Source: Nitrospirota bacterium (GTDB taxonomy: Bacteria > Nitrospirota > Thermodesulfovibrionia > Thermodesulfovibrionales > JdFR-85). Taken from it: 55,733 nt of DNA. Below are positions 16,859 to 25,693 of the stretch, piece by piece. The notes below the pieces were generated by a model. The model had not been told where the DNA came from. It ran no database searches and was given only the letters and a program-made list of their open reading frames with translations. The translations under genes were made by a program, and so were the position numbers. Numbering within the stretch: position 1 is the first letter of the stretch; each line of letters starts with the position of its first letter. Location: positions 1-55,733 of the forward strand of contig WFMM01000053.1 of the NCBI GenBank assembly GCA_015484595.1, in the 5' to 3' direction.

Positions 16859-17922
16859 AAAAAGCCGATGCAATAAGAGGATATCTTGAGAGGATTATGC
16901 AGAAGATCGGGCGGCCTGTTCGCCTGATGGAGGTCTGTGGCACTCACACGGTCAGCATCTTTCGTCACGGGATAAGGTCTCTGCTGCCAGAGGGGCTTGA
17001 GCTTTTAAGCGGCCCTGGCTGCCCTGTTTGTGTTACATCCATTGAAGACATCGACAGGGCGATTAAGATTTCGGAACAAAGCGGAGCAATCCTTACCACC
17101 TTTGGCGACATGATGAGAGTCCCTGGCTCATACAGGAGCTTTTATGAGGCACGGGCAGAGGGGGCTGACATAAGGTTTGTCTATTCACCCTCAGATGCCC
17201 TGCGTCTTGCAAAAAAGACCCCTGAGCGGAAGGTGGTCTTTTTTGGAGCAGGCTTTGAGACCACCTCTCCCCTTGTTGCCTCGGTGATTAAGGTGGCCCT
17301 GGAAGAGGGGATTAAAAACTTCTATGTCTATTCGGTTCACAAGCTTGTGCCACCAGCACTGAGGGCACTTTTGCAGGATAAAGAGGTCAGGGTGGATGGG
17401 TTTATACTGCCAGGGCATGTAAGCACCATAATCGGCATAAGGCCCTATGAGTTTTTGGCATCAGAGTTTAACCGTCCAGGTGTGATAACCGGGTTTTCAC
17501 CTGATGAGATCATCGAGGGAGTGGGTATGTTACTAAGGCAGATTGCCTCAGGCAGGGCAGAGATAGAGATTCAGTACAAAAAGGTGGTAAGACCTGAAGG
17601 AAACCCGCAGGCCTTAAAAATCCTTTACGAGGTCTTTTCCGAGGCAGACTCCTACTGGCGGGGCATCGGAAACATCCCCTTAAGTGGGCTTGAACCATCA
17701 GAAAGATACAGCTTCGTGGATGCAAAAAGGGTGTTTGACATATCTGTGCAATCAAAACCCGAGCCAAAGGCATGCTCCTGTGGTGAGGTGCTAAGGGGGG
17801 TTAAAAAGCCAACGGACTGCCCGCTCTTTGGCAAGGCCTGTACCCCTGAAAGACCAGTGGGAGCCTGTATGGTAAGCACAGAGGGAAGCTGTTCAGCCTA
17901 TTACAGGTACGGAAGGTATTAG
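16855..17922 (+). CDS. hypD: hydrogenase maturation factor HypD
   Basis: 355 residues. Conserved blocks are LMEVCGTHT (about 24-32), LSGPGCPVCVT (about 51-61), TFGDMMRVPGS and the C-terminal cysteine-rich [4Fe-4S] region (CSCGEVLRG, CPLFGKACTPERPVGACMVS). HypD is the scaffold on which Fe(CN)2CO is assembled together with HypC. hypC, its usual immediate partner, is absent here. The gene is translationally coupled to hypF and converges on larB with a 4-nt stop overlap (TTAG). Confidence 0.97.
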   Translation: MKKADAIRGYLERIMQKIGRPVRLMEVCGTHTVSIFRHGIRSLLPEGLELLSGPGCPVCVTSIEDIDRAIKISEQSGAILTTFGDMMRVPGSYRSFYEARAEGADIRFVYSPSDALRLAKKTPERKVVFFGAGFETTSPLVASVIKVALEEGIKNFYVYSVHKLVPPALRALLQDKEVRVDGFILPGHVSTIIGIRPYEFLASEFNRPGVITGFSPDEIIEGVGMLLRQIASGRAEIEIQYKKVVRPEGNPQALKILYEVFSEADSYWRGIGNIPLSGLEPSERYSFVDAKRVFDISVQSKPEPKACSCGEVLRGVKKPTDCPLFGKACTPERPVGACMVSTEGSCSAYYRYGRY

Positions 17923-18665
17923 TCTTCAGTACATAGGGTGTTTATCCTGTGGGCAAGGCAACCTGCGCCAAAGCCGTTGTCTATGTTTACCACTGCAATG
18001 CCAGGCACGCAGGAGTTAAGCATGGAAAAAAGTGCTGTAAGACCGCCAAAGGATGTGCCGTAACCTGTGGATGTTGGCACTGCTACGATTACCTTATCTG
18101 TAAGTCCACCCACCACAGAGGGCAAAGCCCCCTCCATACCGGCAACCACAACCAGCACCCTGGCCTTTTGTATATCCTCTTTGTAGTTAAAAAGCCTGTG
18201 TATCCCTGCCACTCCCACATCCAGTATGGTCTTAACGCTGCTTCCAAGAAAGGATGCAGTAAGTGCTGCCTCCTCAGCCACTGGCAGGTCAGAGGTGCCT
18301 GCAGAAAGCACGAGCACCGAGCCTGTCTTTTTCTTTTCCTCACCTGCCATGATTATGCGGGAGGCAGGATAAAACCTTGCAGCCCTGATGCGTAATGCCC
18401 TTTTTATCTCCTCTGAGGCTCGGGTGATAAGGAGTCTTTTAGACTTCCTGTAAATACTCCTTGCAATACTTACCACATCCTCAGTGGATTTTCCCTCGGC
18501 AAAAACCACCTCAGGAATTCCCTGTCGTAGGTGGCGGTGATGGTCAACATGTGAGTTGGTAAGCCTTTCAAAGGGCAGGTCTTTCAGCCTTTCAAGGGCC
18601 TCTTTCTTGGAGATACTGCCCTTTGCAACCCCTTCAAGCAGGCTTTTTATTTCTTCAATATTCAT
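17919..18665 (-). CDS. larB: nickel-pincer cofactor biosynthesis protein LarB
   Basis: 248 residues. An N-terminal helical part precedes a PurE-like carboxylase domain with VLSAGTSDLPVAEEA (about 117-131), VVVAGMEGALPSVVGGL and the terminal NIDNGFGAGCLAHRI. LarB carboxylates and hydrolyses nicotinate adenine dinucleotide, the first step to the nickel-pincer nucleotide of lactate racemase-type enzymes. larC and larE are not in the window. Its position against hypF-hypD groups two nickel-centre pathways, possibly by chance. Confidence 0.93.
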   Translation of the reverse strand: MNIEEIKSLLEGVAKGSISKKEALERLKDLPFERLTNSHVDHHRHLRQGIPEVVFAEGKSTEDVVSIARSIYRKSKRLLITRASEEIKRALRIRAARFYPASRIIMAGEEKKKTGSVLVLSAGTSDLPVAEEAALTASFLGSSVKTILDVGVAGIHRLFNYKEDIQKARVLVVVAGMEGALPSVVGGLTDKVIVAVPTSTGYGTSFGGLTALFSMLNSCVPGIAVVNIDNGFGAGCLAHRINTLCTED

Positions 18666-18689
18666 ATTTCCGAACTATTTCGATATCTT

Positions 18690-18978
18690 AACCACAGAGA
18701 ACACAGAGCACACAGAGCACACAGAGTATATAGTAAAACAAAAAATCCTAAATCCTAAACATTACAGGGTGTAGGGGGTAGTTTTTAGTGTTGAGTGCAT
18801 AGTTTTTAGTGTTTAGTAAAGAGACTAACTCATCACTCAAAATTCAACACTCAACACTAACTAAACCCCCCAATCCCACCCAACGCAATTAACACTATTA
18901 ACCCGATAAACGCTATTAACGCAATTAACGCAAAAAACGCTATTAACTCGATAAACGCTATCAACGCAACTAACGCAA
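18690..18978 (-). repeat. composite intergenic repeat element, copy B (reverse orientation)
   Basis: Read on the plus strand: four CACAGAG nonamers (about 18691-18727); CCTAAAT heptamers; GGTGTAG heptamers; the reversed core (TTTTAGTGTTGAGTGCATAG); CTCAACA heptamers; CCCCCCAATCCCACCCAACG; and about eleven nonamers of the AACGCNATT kind to 18978. The order is the exact reverse complement of copies C and D. It separates larB from fabH; no gene is seen. Confidence 0.88.
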
Positions 18979-18979
18979 T

Positions 18980-19960
18980 TTACCATCTGATAAGTGCTGA
19001 GCCCCAGGTCAGGCCTCCTCCAAACGCCTCAAGCAGTATGTAGTCGTCCTTTTTTATCCTGCCTGTCCTGACTGCTTCGTCAAGTGCAATGGGGATTGAT
19101 GCTGCAGAGGTGTTACCGTGTCGGTCAAGCGTGAGCATCACCCTGTCAAGACCCAGACCAAGCCTCTTTGCAGTGGCTGCTATTATACGGTGATTAGCCT
19201 GATGTGGTATCAGCAGGGAGAGTTCCTCTGGCTTTACCCTGTTTTTCTTAAGTGTATCTACAACCAGCTTCTCAAGGGTCCTTACTGCAACCCTGAAGGT
19301 TTCGTTTCCACGCATCTTTATAAAGTGAAGACGGTTTTTCACGGTCTCCTTTGTTGCAGGCATCCTTGAGCCTCCTGCAGGGATATGAAGCAGGTCCCAC
19401 ATGGAGCCGTCTGCATAGATGTCAACCGAGAGCACCCCCCTTTTAGCCTTTGTTTTTTCAAGCACCACTGCACCAGCACCATCGCCAAGGAGCACACAGG
19501 TGGTGCGGTCCTGCCAGTCAGTTGCGCGGGAGAGCGTTTCTGCACCAACAAGTAGTATCCTTTCGTAGGTACCTGAGCGTATAAATGCATCTGCCACAGA
19601 AAGGCCGTAGATAAAGCCTGAGCAGGCAGCGTTTAAGTCAAAGGCAGGGGTGTCCTTTGCTCCTAATTTGTGCTGAAGTATGCAGGCCGTTGAGGGAAGA
19701 AGCATATCAGAGGTAACCGTGGCAACCAGTATGAGGTCAATGTCCTTTGGCTTAAGCCCTGCTGCCCTTAGGGCCTCCCGTGATGCCATGAGGGCAAGGT
19801 CTGATGTGGCCTCCTCCTCTGCTGCAATCCTTCTTTCCCTGATGCCGGTTCTTTCCCTTATCCACTCATCCGATGTCTCAACCATCCTTTCAAGGTCAAA
19901 ATTGGTAAGGACCCTTTTGGGCAGATAAGAGCCTGTTCCGATAATCCTTGAGCGTACCAA
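18980..19960 (-). CDS. fabH: beta-ketoacyl-ACP synthase III FabH
   Basis: 326 residues. Catalytic residues of the thiolase fold are visible: Cys in DLNAACSGF (near 112), His in LLIPHQANHRI (near 250) and Asn in RHGNTSAASIP (near 280). FabH starts fatty acid chains by condensing acetyl-CoA (or a branched primer) with malonyl-ACP. The start is a TTG (VRSRIIGTGSYLPKR) with AAGGGAT upstream. It follows plsX by 18 nt in the classic yceD-rpmF-plsX-fabH operon; the 3' end abuts a repeat element. Confidence 0.96.
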   Translation of the reverse strand: MVRSRIIGTGSYLPKRVLTNFDLERMVETSDEWIRERTGIRERRIAAEEEATSDLALMASREALRAAGLKPKDIDLILVATVTSDMLLPSTACILQHKLGAKDTPAFDLNAACSGFIYGLSVADAFIRSGTYERILLVGAETLSRATDWQDRTTCVLLGDGAGAVVLEKTKAKRGVLSVDIYADGSMWDLLHIPAGGSRMPATKETVKNRLHFIKMRGNETFRVAVRTLEKLVVDTLKKNRVKPEELSLLIPHQANHRIIAATAKRLGLGLDRVMLTLDRHGNTSAASIPIALDEAVRTGRIKKDDYILLEAFGGGLTWGSALIRW

Positions 19961-19978
19961 TTATCCCTTTTGACCTCC

Positions 19979-21013
19979 TTATACTGGTTCTGGCTGCTCA
20001 GAGGGCTGACTCAGCACATCCCTGTAACGGGCGAGCTCAGCCACTATCTCCTGATAGAACCTCTGTTTTGCAAATTTGTTAGCCAGTTTCAGGGCATTTC
20101 TGATGGCCTTTGAGCTTGAACGGCCATGGCTTATCAGACAGGTGCCGTTTATGCCAAGAAGTGGTGCTCCACCGTATTCTGAGTAATCGGTTTTGCGTTT
20201 GAAGTTCCTGAGTGCAGGCTTCATAAGCATATAGGCAAGTTTCCCGGTAGCAATATTTGCAATCTCCCTTTTAAGCATCTTTATAATGGTATCAGCAAGA
20301 CCCTCGCTTACCTTAAGGACGATATTCCCCACAAAACCATCACATACAATCACATCTGCCTGACCGGTAAAGATGTCTTTACCCTCTATGTTTCCTATAA
20401 AGTTAATTCCTGTGTTTTTTATTAACTTGAAGGCCTCCTTTGTAAGCTCGTTTCCCTTGGTGTCTTCCTCACCTATGCTCAGTAGGGCGACCCTTGGCTC
20501 TTCAATTCCGAGAATCCTCTTTGAAAAGGCCCTTCCCATGAGGGCAAACTGAAGGAGATTTTCAGGGTCTGAATCCACATTTGCCCCTGCATCTAAGAGG
20601 ACAAAGGGGGTGGTAAGTGTGGGCATGGTGGTGGCGATTGCAGGACGATGAACACCCTCAGACTTTCCAAGCATCAGAAGCGAAAGAGCCATGACCACAC
20701 CAGAGTGACCGGCACTTACAAAGGCGTCTGCCTCGCCGTTTTTAACTAACTCTATGCCCCTTCTGATAGAGGAGTCCCTTTTCCTCCTAATTGCAGTAGA
20801 GATGTCGTCTTCCATCTCTACCTGCTCAGAGGCATGAAGGATGGAAAGCCTCTCCTCTGGGTAGCGTTTGCCCTTTAGTTCTGCCCTGATGCGGTCGGTG
20901 TCACCAACGAGAACGACCTCTATATCCTGAGTTTCCAATACAGTCTCAACTGCACCTTCAACAGTAGTGCGGGGGGCATGGTCTCCCCCCATAGCATCCA
21001 GAGAGATCCTCAT
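19979..21013 (-). CDS. plsX: phosphate acyltransferase PlsX
   Basis: 344 residues, starting MRISLDAMGGDHAP and containing VSAGHSGVVMALSLLMLG (about 101-118), DAGANVDS, and ADVIVCDGFVGNIVLK. PlsX converts acyl-ACP to acyl-phosphate for phospholipid synthesis. The ATG overlaps the rpmF stop by 4 nt. Length and order in the operon are normal. Confidence 0.97.
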   Translation of the reverse strand: MRISLDAMGGDHAPRTTVEGAVETVLETQDIEVVLVGDTDRIRAELKGKRYPEERLSILHASEQVEMEDDISTAIRRKRDSSIRRGIELVKNGEADAFVSAGHSGVVMALSLLMLGKSEGVHRPAIATTMPTLTTPFVLLDAGANVDSDPENLLQFALMGRAFSKRILGIEEPRVALLSIGEEDTKGNELTKEAFKLIKNTGINFIGNIEGKDIFTGQADVIVCDGFVGNIVLKVSEGLADTIIKMLKREIANIATGKLAYMLMKPALRNFKRKTDYSEYGGAPLLGINGTCLISHGRSSSKAIRNALKLANKFAKQRFYQEIVAELARYRDVLSQPSEQPEPV

Positions 21014-21201
21014 AGCTCTTCTTTTTCTACTATCTCAAGAACCTTTCTTTCTTTGTAGGTTCCACAGCTGAGACATACCCTGTGTGGAAGTTTGAACTCA
21101 CCGCATTCAGGGCACTTTACCATTGAGGGGATGCTACCCTTCCAGTTAGCCCTTCTTTTGTCTCTGCGACAACGGGAATGTCTGGAATGTGGATTTGCCA
21201 T
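21010..21201 (-). CDS. rpmF: 50S ribosomal protein L32
   Basis: 63 residues: ANPHSRHSRCRRDKRRANWK at the N-terminus, then a zinc ribbon of CPECGEFKLPHRVCLSCG. The four-cysteine form indicates a zinc-binding L32. It lies 1 nt after the yceD stop. Confidence 0.96.
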   Translation of the reverse strand: MANPHSRHSRCRRDKRRANWKGSIPSMVKCPECGEFKLPHRVCLSCGTYKERKVLEIVEKEEL

Positions 21202-21202
21202 T

Positions 21203-21721
21203 TCAGTTCTCCTTTCTGCTGGATAAGAGTTTTTTTAGTATCGAAAGACGAGGGTCTATCTCGTCTTTTTTACAGTTACAGCTCTGAAGATTAAGGTCTG
21301 TGCCACAGACAGGGCATAGCCCCTTACACTCATCAGAGCAGAGGGGCTTCATTGGAAGATTAAGAAGCAACTGCTCCTTCACCACATCGGTGATGTCGAT
21401 TTCGTCGTCCTTATAATAACCAATCTCTGATTCGTCTCTTCCTATTTCGTGAATCTCTTCGGTGCTCATCTCCTCGATGGGTAGGTATGTCAGGTCAACA
21501 CTCAGCTCCAGGTCTCGCTGAAACTCTATAAGACAGCGGCTGCACTGAAGACAGACCCTGCCAGAGATGCTACCACTTATGTTTAGCTCAGAGGCCTTCC
21601 TGGTCAGGAAAAACTCTGCCTTTACATCTCCCATGGGCCTTGCAAGGGAGTTACCCTCAATGGGCTCGTTGAAGGAGACCCTGAGCCCTTCATCTTCGAT
21701 TTCTGATACCGTGATCTTCAT
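21203..21721 (-). CDS. YceD/DUF177 family protein
   Basis: 172 residues from the ATG at 21721, chosen because GAGG lies six bases upstream and the family begins MKI; a GTG at 21778 has no ribosome binding site. Four cysteines form a family-typical arrangement: CLQCSRC (about 80-86) and CSDECKGLCPVCGTDLN near 138-155. YceD-type proteins are encoded upstream of rpmF across bacteria and affect 23S rRNA accumulation; the biochemical role is unclear. Confidence 0.85.
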   Translation of the reverse strand: MKITVSEIEDEGLRVSFNEPIEGNSLARPMGDVKAEFFLTRKASELNISGSISGRVCLQCSRCLIEFQRDLELSVDLTYLPIEEMSTEEIHEIGRDESEIGYYKDDEIDITDVVKEQLLLNLPMKPLCSDECKGLCPVCGTDLNLQSCNCKKDEIDPRLSILKKLLSSRKEN

Positions 21722-21904
21722 TTTTTCCTCTAAAAGCATGGTTCCCTGTGATTGATTTGCTACCTTTCCCTTTGTCACGGAGAGGTTCTATTATTTTATC
21801 ATTATTCTATAAAATGAAGATACCCTTTCAGGGATTTGTGCTTTTCGGGGAATTAACATTATAATTTTTAAGATACTGGTGTCAAGGGAAAGAAATGAGG
21901 TGTA

Positions 21905-22110
21905 ATGGTTATAGGGTTAATCGCGTTTATTGCGTTACTTGCGTTGGGTGGAATTGGGGTGTGTAGTTAGTGTTGAGTTTTGAGTGTTGAGCGTTGAGTT
22001 AAGGTTTTTTATTAAACACTGAAAACTATGCACTCAAAACTAAAACTACACCCTATACGCTACACCCTGTAATATTTAGAATTTAGATATTAGAATTTAG
22101 AATTTTTAGC
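21905..22110 (+). repeat. composite intergenic repeat element, copy C
   Basis: A short NGCGTTNAT run, GGGTGGAATTGGGG, TTGAGTG-type heptamers, the core (AAACACTGAAAACTATGCAC then TCAAAACTA), CTACACC-type heptamers ending in CCTG, and TTTAGAA-type heptamers (TTTAGAATTTAGATATTAG). It ends about 17 bp before the acyP ATG. The sequence between 21779 and 21905 is A+T-rich leader of the divergent yceD operon. Confidence 0.88.
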
Positions 22111-22126
22111 TGTATAGGGGGATTAT

Positions 22127-22405
22127 ATGGGTAAGACAAGGGTGCACCTGTTTATTGAGGGAAGGGTTCAGGGAGTATGGTACAGGGCCTTTACCCGTGA
22201 TGTGGCAATGAAACACAACATAAGGGGCTGGGTGAGAAATCTCCCTGACGGAAGAGTTGAGGCTGTTTTTGAAGGTGAGGAGGCTGATATAGAAAAGGCA
22301 GTGGCTGAGTGTTACAAGGGGCCGCCTGCTGCCCGTGTGACAAAGATAGACATTGACCGCCAGCCCTACAGTGGTGAATTCAGCGGGTTTGAGATTAGAT
22401 ATTGA
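22127..22405 (+). CDS. acyP: acylphosphatase
   Basis: 92 residues with the catalytic signature FIEGRVQGVWYRAFTRDVA (about 9-27) and GWVRNLPDGRVEAVFEG (about 34-50), which supply the active-site Arg and Asn. It hydrolyses acyl phosphates. AGGGGGATTAT precedes the ATG. The gene stands alone, bracketed within about 20 bp on the left and 1 bp on the right by two same-direction copies of the composite repeat. Confidence 0.96.
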   Translation: MGKTRVHLFIEGRVQGVWYRAFTRDVAMKHNIRGWVRNLPDGRVEAVFEGEEADIEKAVAECYKGPPAARVTKIDIDRQPYSGEFSGFEIRY

Positions 22406-22674
22406 ATGCGTTGATCGCGTTAATTGCGTTCATCGAGTTAATAGCGTTCATTGCGTTACTTGTGTTCTTTGCGTTTATCGGGTTAATAGTGTTAATTGCG
22501 TTGGGTGGGATTGGGGGGTTTAGTTAGTGTTGAGTGTTGAATTTTGAGTGATGAGTTAGTCTCTTTACTAAACACTAAAAACTATGCACTCAAAACTAAT
22601 AACTACACCCTACACGCTACACCCTACACCCTGGAATGTTTAGAATTTAGGATTTAGAAATTAGGATTTTTTAT
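22406..22674 (+). repeat. composite intergenic repeat element, copy D
   Basis: The fullest plus-strand copy. Eleven nonamers of the NGCGTTNAT type (about 22408-22506) lead into GGGTGGGATTGGGGGG. TTGAGTG heptamers, the core (AAACACTAAAAACTATGCAC then TCAAAACTA), four CTACACC-type heptamers and TTTAGAA/TTTAGGA heptamers follow. It ends within 5 nt of the bioB start. Confidence 0.9.
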
Positions 22675-22676
22675 TT

Positions 22677-23624
22677 ATGGACATAATAGAAAATATACTT
22701 TCAGGTGTCTCGATTCCTGAAGAGGAATTAATAGAGTTTGTAAAGACGGCTCCATTACACAGGCTTTTTTTCGTTGCCTCTGAGCTCAGAGCCCGTTACA
22801 GAGGGAGTTATATTGACCTCTGCTCAATAGTAAATGCAAAGTCAGGCAGGTGTGCCGAAGACTGTAAGTACTGTGCCCAGTCTGCACATTACAAGACCGG
22901 GGTAGAAAGTTATGGGCTTCTGGATGTGGAGAGGATTCTTGAACGTGCTAGTGAGGCAAAGGCACAGGGGGCAAGGAGATTCTGCATAGTTACAAGTGGT
23001 AAAAAGCCCTCAGAAAAGGAGCTCAGGCGTATTGCCCTTGCCATTGAGGGAGTAAGAGACCTGGGGCTTTTACCCTGCTCTACCCTTGGTCTTCTTGAAA
23101 GAGATGAACTGGCCCTTCTTAAGGAGGCAGGGCTTTACAGGTATCATCATAACCTTGAGACAGCAAGGAGCTTCTTCAGTGAGGTCTGTTCAACCCACAG
23201 TTATGAAGACAAACTCAGAACCATTCAGTCCGTTAAGGATGTGGGGCTTTCTCTTTGCTCAGGTGGCATATTTGGCCTTGGTGAAAGCTGGAGCCAGCGA
23301 CTTGAGATGGCTCTTGAACTAAAGAGGATCTCTCCTGATTCAGTTCCCGTAAATTTTTTGATACCCATAAAGGGCACTCCCCTTGGTGAACGCCCCAGGC
23401 TTGACCCTGTAGAGGCGTTAAGGATAATCAGCTTGTTAAGGATTGTTCTTCCTGATAAAGAGATAAGGGTCTGTGGTGGCAGGCTTCAGGTGCTTGGTGA
23501 GTTTAACTCAATGGTCTTTCTTGCAGGTGCTGATGGCCTTCTTACGGGTAACTATCTCACGCAAAAGGGAAGAAACGCAGCAGATGACCTCCAGATGATA
23601 AGGTCTCAGGGCCTTTCCTGTTAA
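22677..23624 (+). CDS. bioB: biotin synthase BioB
   Basis: 315 residues. The radical SAM motif is CAEDCKYCAQS (CxxxCxxC, about 58-68). Auxiliary-cluster cysteines are expected in SSEVCSTHSYEDK-like (here SFFSEVCSTHSYEDK) and SLCSGGIFGLGES, and the C-terminal ICGGR-like motif is RVCGGR. BioB inserts sulfur into dethiobiotin. Its 5' leader is the end of repeat copy D and has no convincing Shine-Dalgarno (only AGGA ten bases upstream). No other bio genes are present. Confidence 0.96.
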   Translation: MDIIENILSGVSIPEEELIEFVKTAPLHRLFFVASELRARYRGSYIDLCSIVNAKSGRCAEDCKYCAQSAHYKTGVESYGLLDVERILERASEAKAQGARRFCIVTSGKKPSEKELRRIALAIEGVRDLGLLPCSTLGLLERDELALLKEAGLYRYHHNLETARSFFSEVCSTHSYEDKLRTIQSVKDVGLSLCSGGIFGLGESWSQRLEMALELKRISPDSVPVNFLIPIKGTPLGERPRLDPVEALRIISLLRIVLPDKEIRVCGGRLQVLGEFNSMVFLAGADGLLTGNYLTQKGRNAADDLQMIRSQGLSC

Positions 23625-23625
23625 T

Positions 23626-24603
23626 ATGAAACCCACCTTCCACTTTAAACAGGTAAACCACCTGTTAGATGACCCTGTGGTTTATGTAAGGGTTATCAGA
23701 GAGGGCTATGCCCTGCTTTTTGATGCAGGAGAGCTACACAGCCTCAATTCAAGAGAGATTCACAAGATTAAGCATCTCTTTGTAACCCACATGCACATAG
23801 ACCACTTTATTGGTTTTGACAGGCTTATAAGGGTGCTTTTAAGTAGTGAAAAGACCCTTCATGTTTGCGGCCCAAAGGGTATAATTGATGCAGTAAAGGG
23901 TAAACTTTCAGGCTACACATGGAACCTGATAGTGCAGTATCCCCTGTGTATTGAGGTAAAGGAGTTTTCAGCGGGCACCATGAGGTGTATGCGGTTTTCA
24001 GCAAAAGAGGGCTTCAGACCTGCCCCGAAAGAGCCTGACAGCACCCCACCGTTAATCTTTGAGAACGAGCTCTTTGAGGTAAGCACAATGGAGTTTGACC
24101 ACGGCATCCCTGTGCTTGGCTACAGGGTTCAGGAAAAGGAACATCTAAATGTCGACACGGTCAGGCTTGAGAGACTGGGGCTTACCGTGGGGCCCTGGCT
24201 TGGAAGACTTAAGGAGCTTATCCGAAAGGGAAGGCTTGATGACAGGGTTTCTGTGACTGGAACAGACAGGCAGGTGTTGGTTGGGGAGATGCTTTCAGAG
24301 GGCGTTGTAAGACGAAGCAGGGGACAGAGGTTTTCCTATATTATGGACATTGCCCCTACTGATGAAAACATCCAGAGGGCAATAGATTTCGTAAGAGGCT
24401 CGGATGCACTTCTTATTGAGGCCTACTTCCTTGAAGAGGACAGAGAAAGGGCCATTCAAAGGAGACACCTTACTGCAGCACTTGCAGGCAAACTTGCAAG
24501 GGAGGCATCTGTTAAAGAGGTATTTCCACTTCATGTATCTCCAAAGTACAAGGGCTCTGAGGATAGGGTCTTAAAGGAGCTTTATGAGAACTTCAGACAT
24601 TAA
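23626..24603 (+). CDS. RNase Z-like metallo-beta-lactamase-fold hydrolase
   Basis: 325 residues. Zinc ligands are in FVTHMHIDHFIGFDRLIR (THxHxDH, about 51-68), MEFDHGIPVLGYRV (about 155-168) and a late HLTAALAGKLA with a conserved His; DIAPTDEN provides the Asp. This matches the ribonuclease Z branch, which removes tRNA 3' trailers, but the chain is divergent and other phosphodiesterase roles cannot be excluded. It starts 1 nt after the bioB stop and overlaps the convergent ychF by 11 nt. Confidence 0.8.
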   Translation: MKPTFHFKQVNHLLDDPVVYVRVIREGYALLFDAGELHSLNSREIHKIKHLFVTHMHIDHFIGFDRLIRVLLSSEKTLHVCGPKGIIDAVKGKLSGYTWNLIVQYPLCIEVKEFSAGTMRCMRFSAKEGFRPAPKEPDSTPPLIFENELFEVSTMEFDHGIPVLGYRVQEKEHLNVDTVRLERLGLTVGPWLGRLKELIRKGRLDDRVSVTGTDRQVLVGEMLSEGVVRRSRGQRFSYIMDIAPTDENIQRAIDFVRGSDALLIEAYFLEEDRERAIQRRHLTAALAGKLAREASVKEVFPLHVSPKYKGSEDRVLKELYENFRH

Positions 24604-25669
24604 ATCTAAAGTTTATTATATCTCCATCCTTTACCTCGTATGTTTTACCCTCAAGCCTCAAAAGTCCCCTCTGCCTTGCCTCTGCCATTGAACCTGAGGC
24701 AATGAAGTCGTCATAGCTTATTACCTCAGCCCTGATAAAACCCCGCTCAATGTCAGAGTGGATCTTTCCAGCAGCCTTCTGCGCAGGGGTTCCCTTCTTA
24801 ATCGTCCATGCCCTGCATTCGTCTTCACCGACAGTGAAAAAGGATATAAGCCCAAGGTGTTCGTAACAGACCCTGATGAGTCTGTTCATGGCAGGCTCCT
24901 TTATGCCAAGGTCTTCAAGAAATGCCTCCTGCTCCTCAGGTGAAAGCTGGGCTATCTCCATCTCTATCTTTCCTGAGAGCGTAACAGTGGGGTCGTTGAA
25001 TCTTTTGTTAAACTCTTCTAAAAGCTCCTTTTCCTTTGGTGTGTTAAGGGATGCCTCATCAAGGTTAATCACCATTACCTCTGGCTTAAGCGTAATAAAC
25101 TGTAGATGCCTCAGGGCAAGGAGTTCCTCTTCAGAAAACTCTACATCCCTGAGGGGTCTTTCGGACTCAAGGGAGGCCTTGCACTTTTTAAGCACCTCTT
25201 CCTCCTGAGGGTCTGTTTTTTTGCCCTTCTTTTTTGCCTCCGAAATACGCTCAAGCCTCTTTTCAACCAGCTCAAGGTCTGAAAATATAAGCTCAAGTCT
25301 TATGGTCTCGGCATCCCTTAATGGATTTACATCTCCAAGGGGATGGATTACTGAGTCGTCACTGAACCCCCTTATGACATGGACAATGGCATCCACATCC
25401 TTTATCAGGTCAAGGACCTTTCGGTTCTGGGCAAGGTCTCCCTTTGTGATGCCAAGATAGTCAACATACTCAACCGTAGCATGGGTTGTCTTTCGAGGCC
25501 TGTAGATTTCACTTAGCCTGTCAAGCCGCTCATCAGGCACCTTTACCACTGCTATGTGAGGCTCTGCCTCGGTGGTTGTGTAGATGGTGGTTGGAATGTC
25601 CATACCCGTAAGGGCATTGAATATGGTGGTCTTACCAACATTTGCTGCTCCAATGATACCGATCTTCAT
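24593..25669 (-). CDS. ychF: ribosome-associated ATPase YchF
   Basis: 358 residues. The P-loop GAANVGKTTIFNAL (about 7-20) is at the N-terminus, a coiled-coil insertion lies in the middle (KKKGKKTDPQEEEVL), and MVINLDEA (near 198) replaces the usual NKxD specificity motif. This explains ATP preference in the family. The C-terminal TGS domain (KIHSDIERGFIRAEVISY, KDGDIINFRFNV) is intact. YchF/Ola1 proteins bind ribosomes. The gene is followed by a convergent overlap, and its 5' side is a repeat element. Confidence 0.95.
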   Translation of the reverse strand: MKIGIIGAANVGKTTIFNALTGMDIPTTIYTTTEAEPHIAVVKVPDERLDRLSEIYRPRKTTHATVEYVDYLGITKGDLAQNRKVLDLIKDVDAIVHVIRGFSDDSVIHPLGDVNPLRDAETIRLELIFSDLELVEKRLERISEAKKKGKKTDPQEEEVLKKCKASLESERPLRDVEFSEEELLALRHLQFITLKPEVMVINLDEASLNTPKEKELLEEFNKRFNDPTVTLSGKIEMEIAQLSPEEQEAFLEDLGIKEPAMNRLIRVCYEHLGLISFFTVGEDECRAWTIKKGTPAQKAAGKIHSDIERGFIRAEVISYDDFIASGSMAEARQRGLLRLEGKTYEVKDGDIINFRFNV

Positions 25670-25693
25670 AGATTAAGCTCCCTTCATTAATTA

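Noticed and set aside
21722-21778. 19-codon extension of yceD from a GTG
   Set aside because: No ribosome binding site, and the ATG at 21721 has GAGG at ideal spacing.
14284-22674. Insertion sequence or transposon remnants behind the repeats
   Set aside because: No transposase fragment, target duplication or long terminal inverted repeat was found in or next to any copy.
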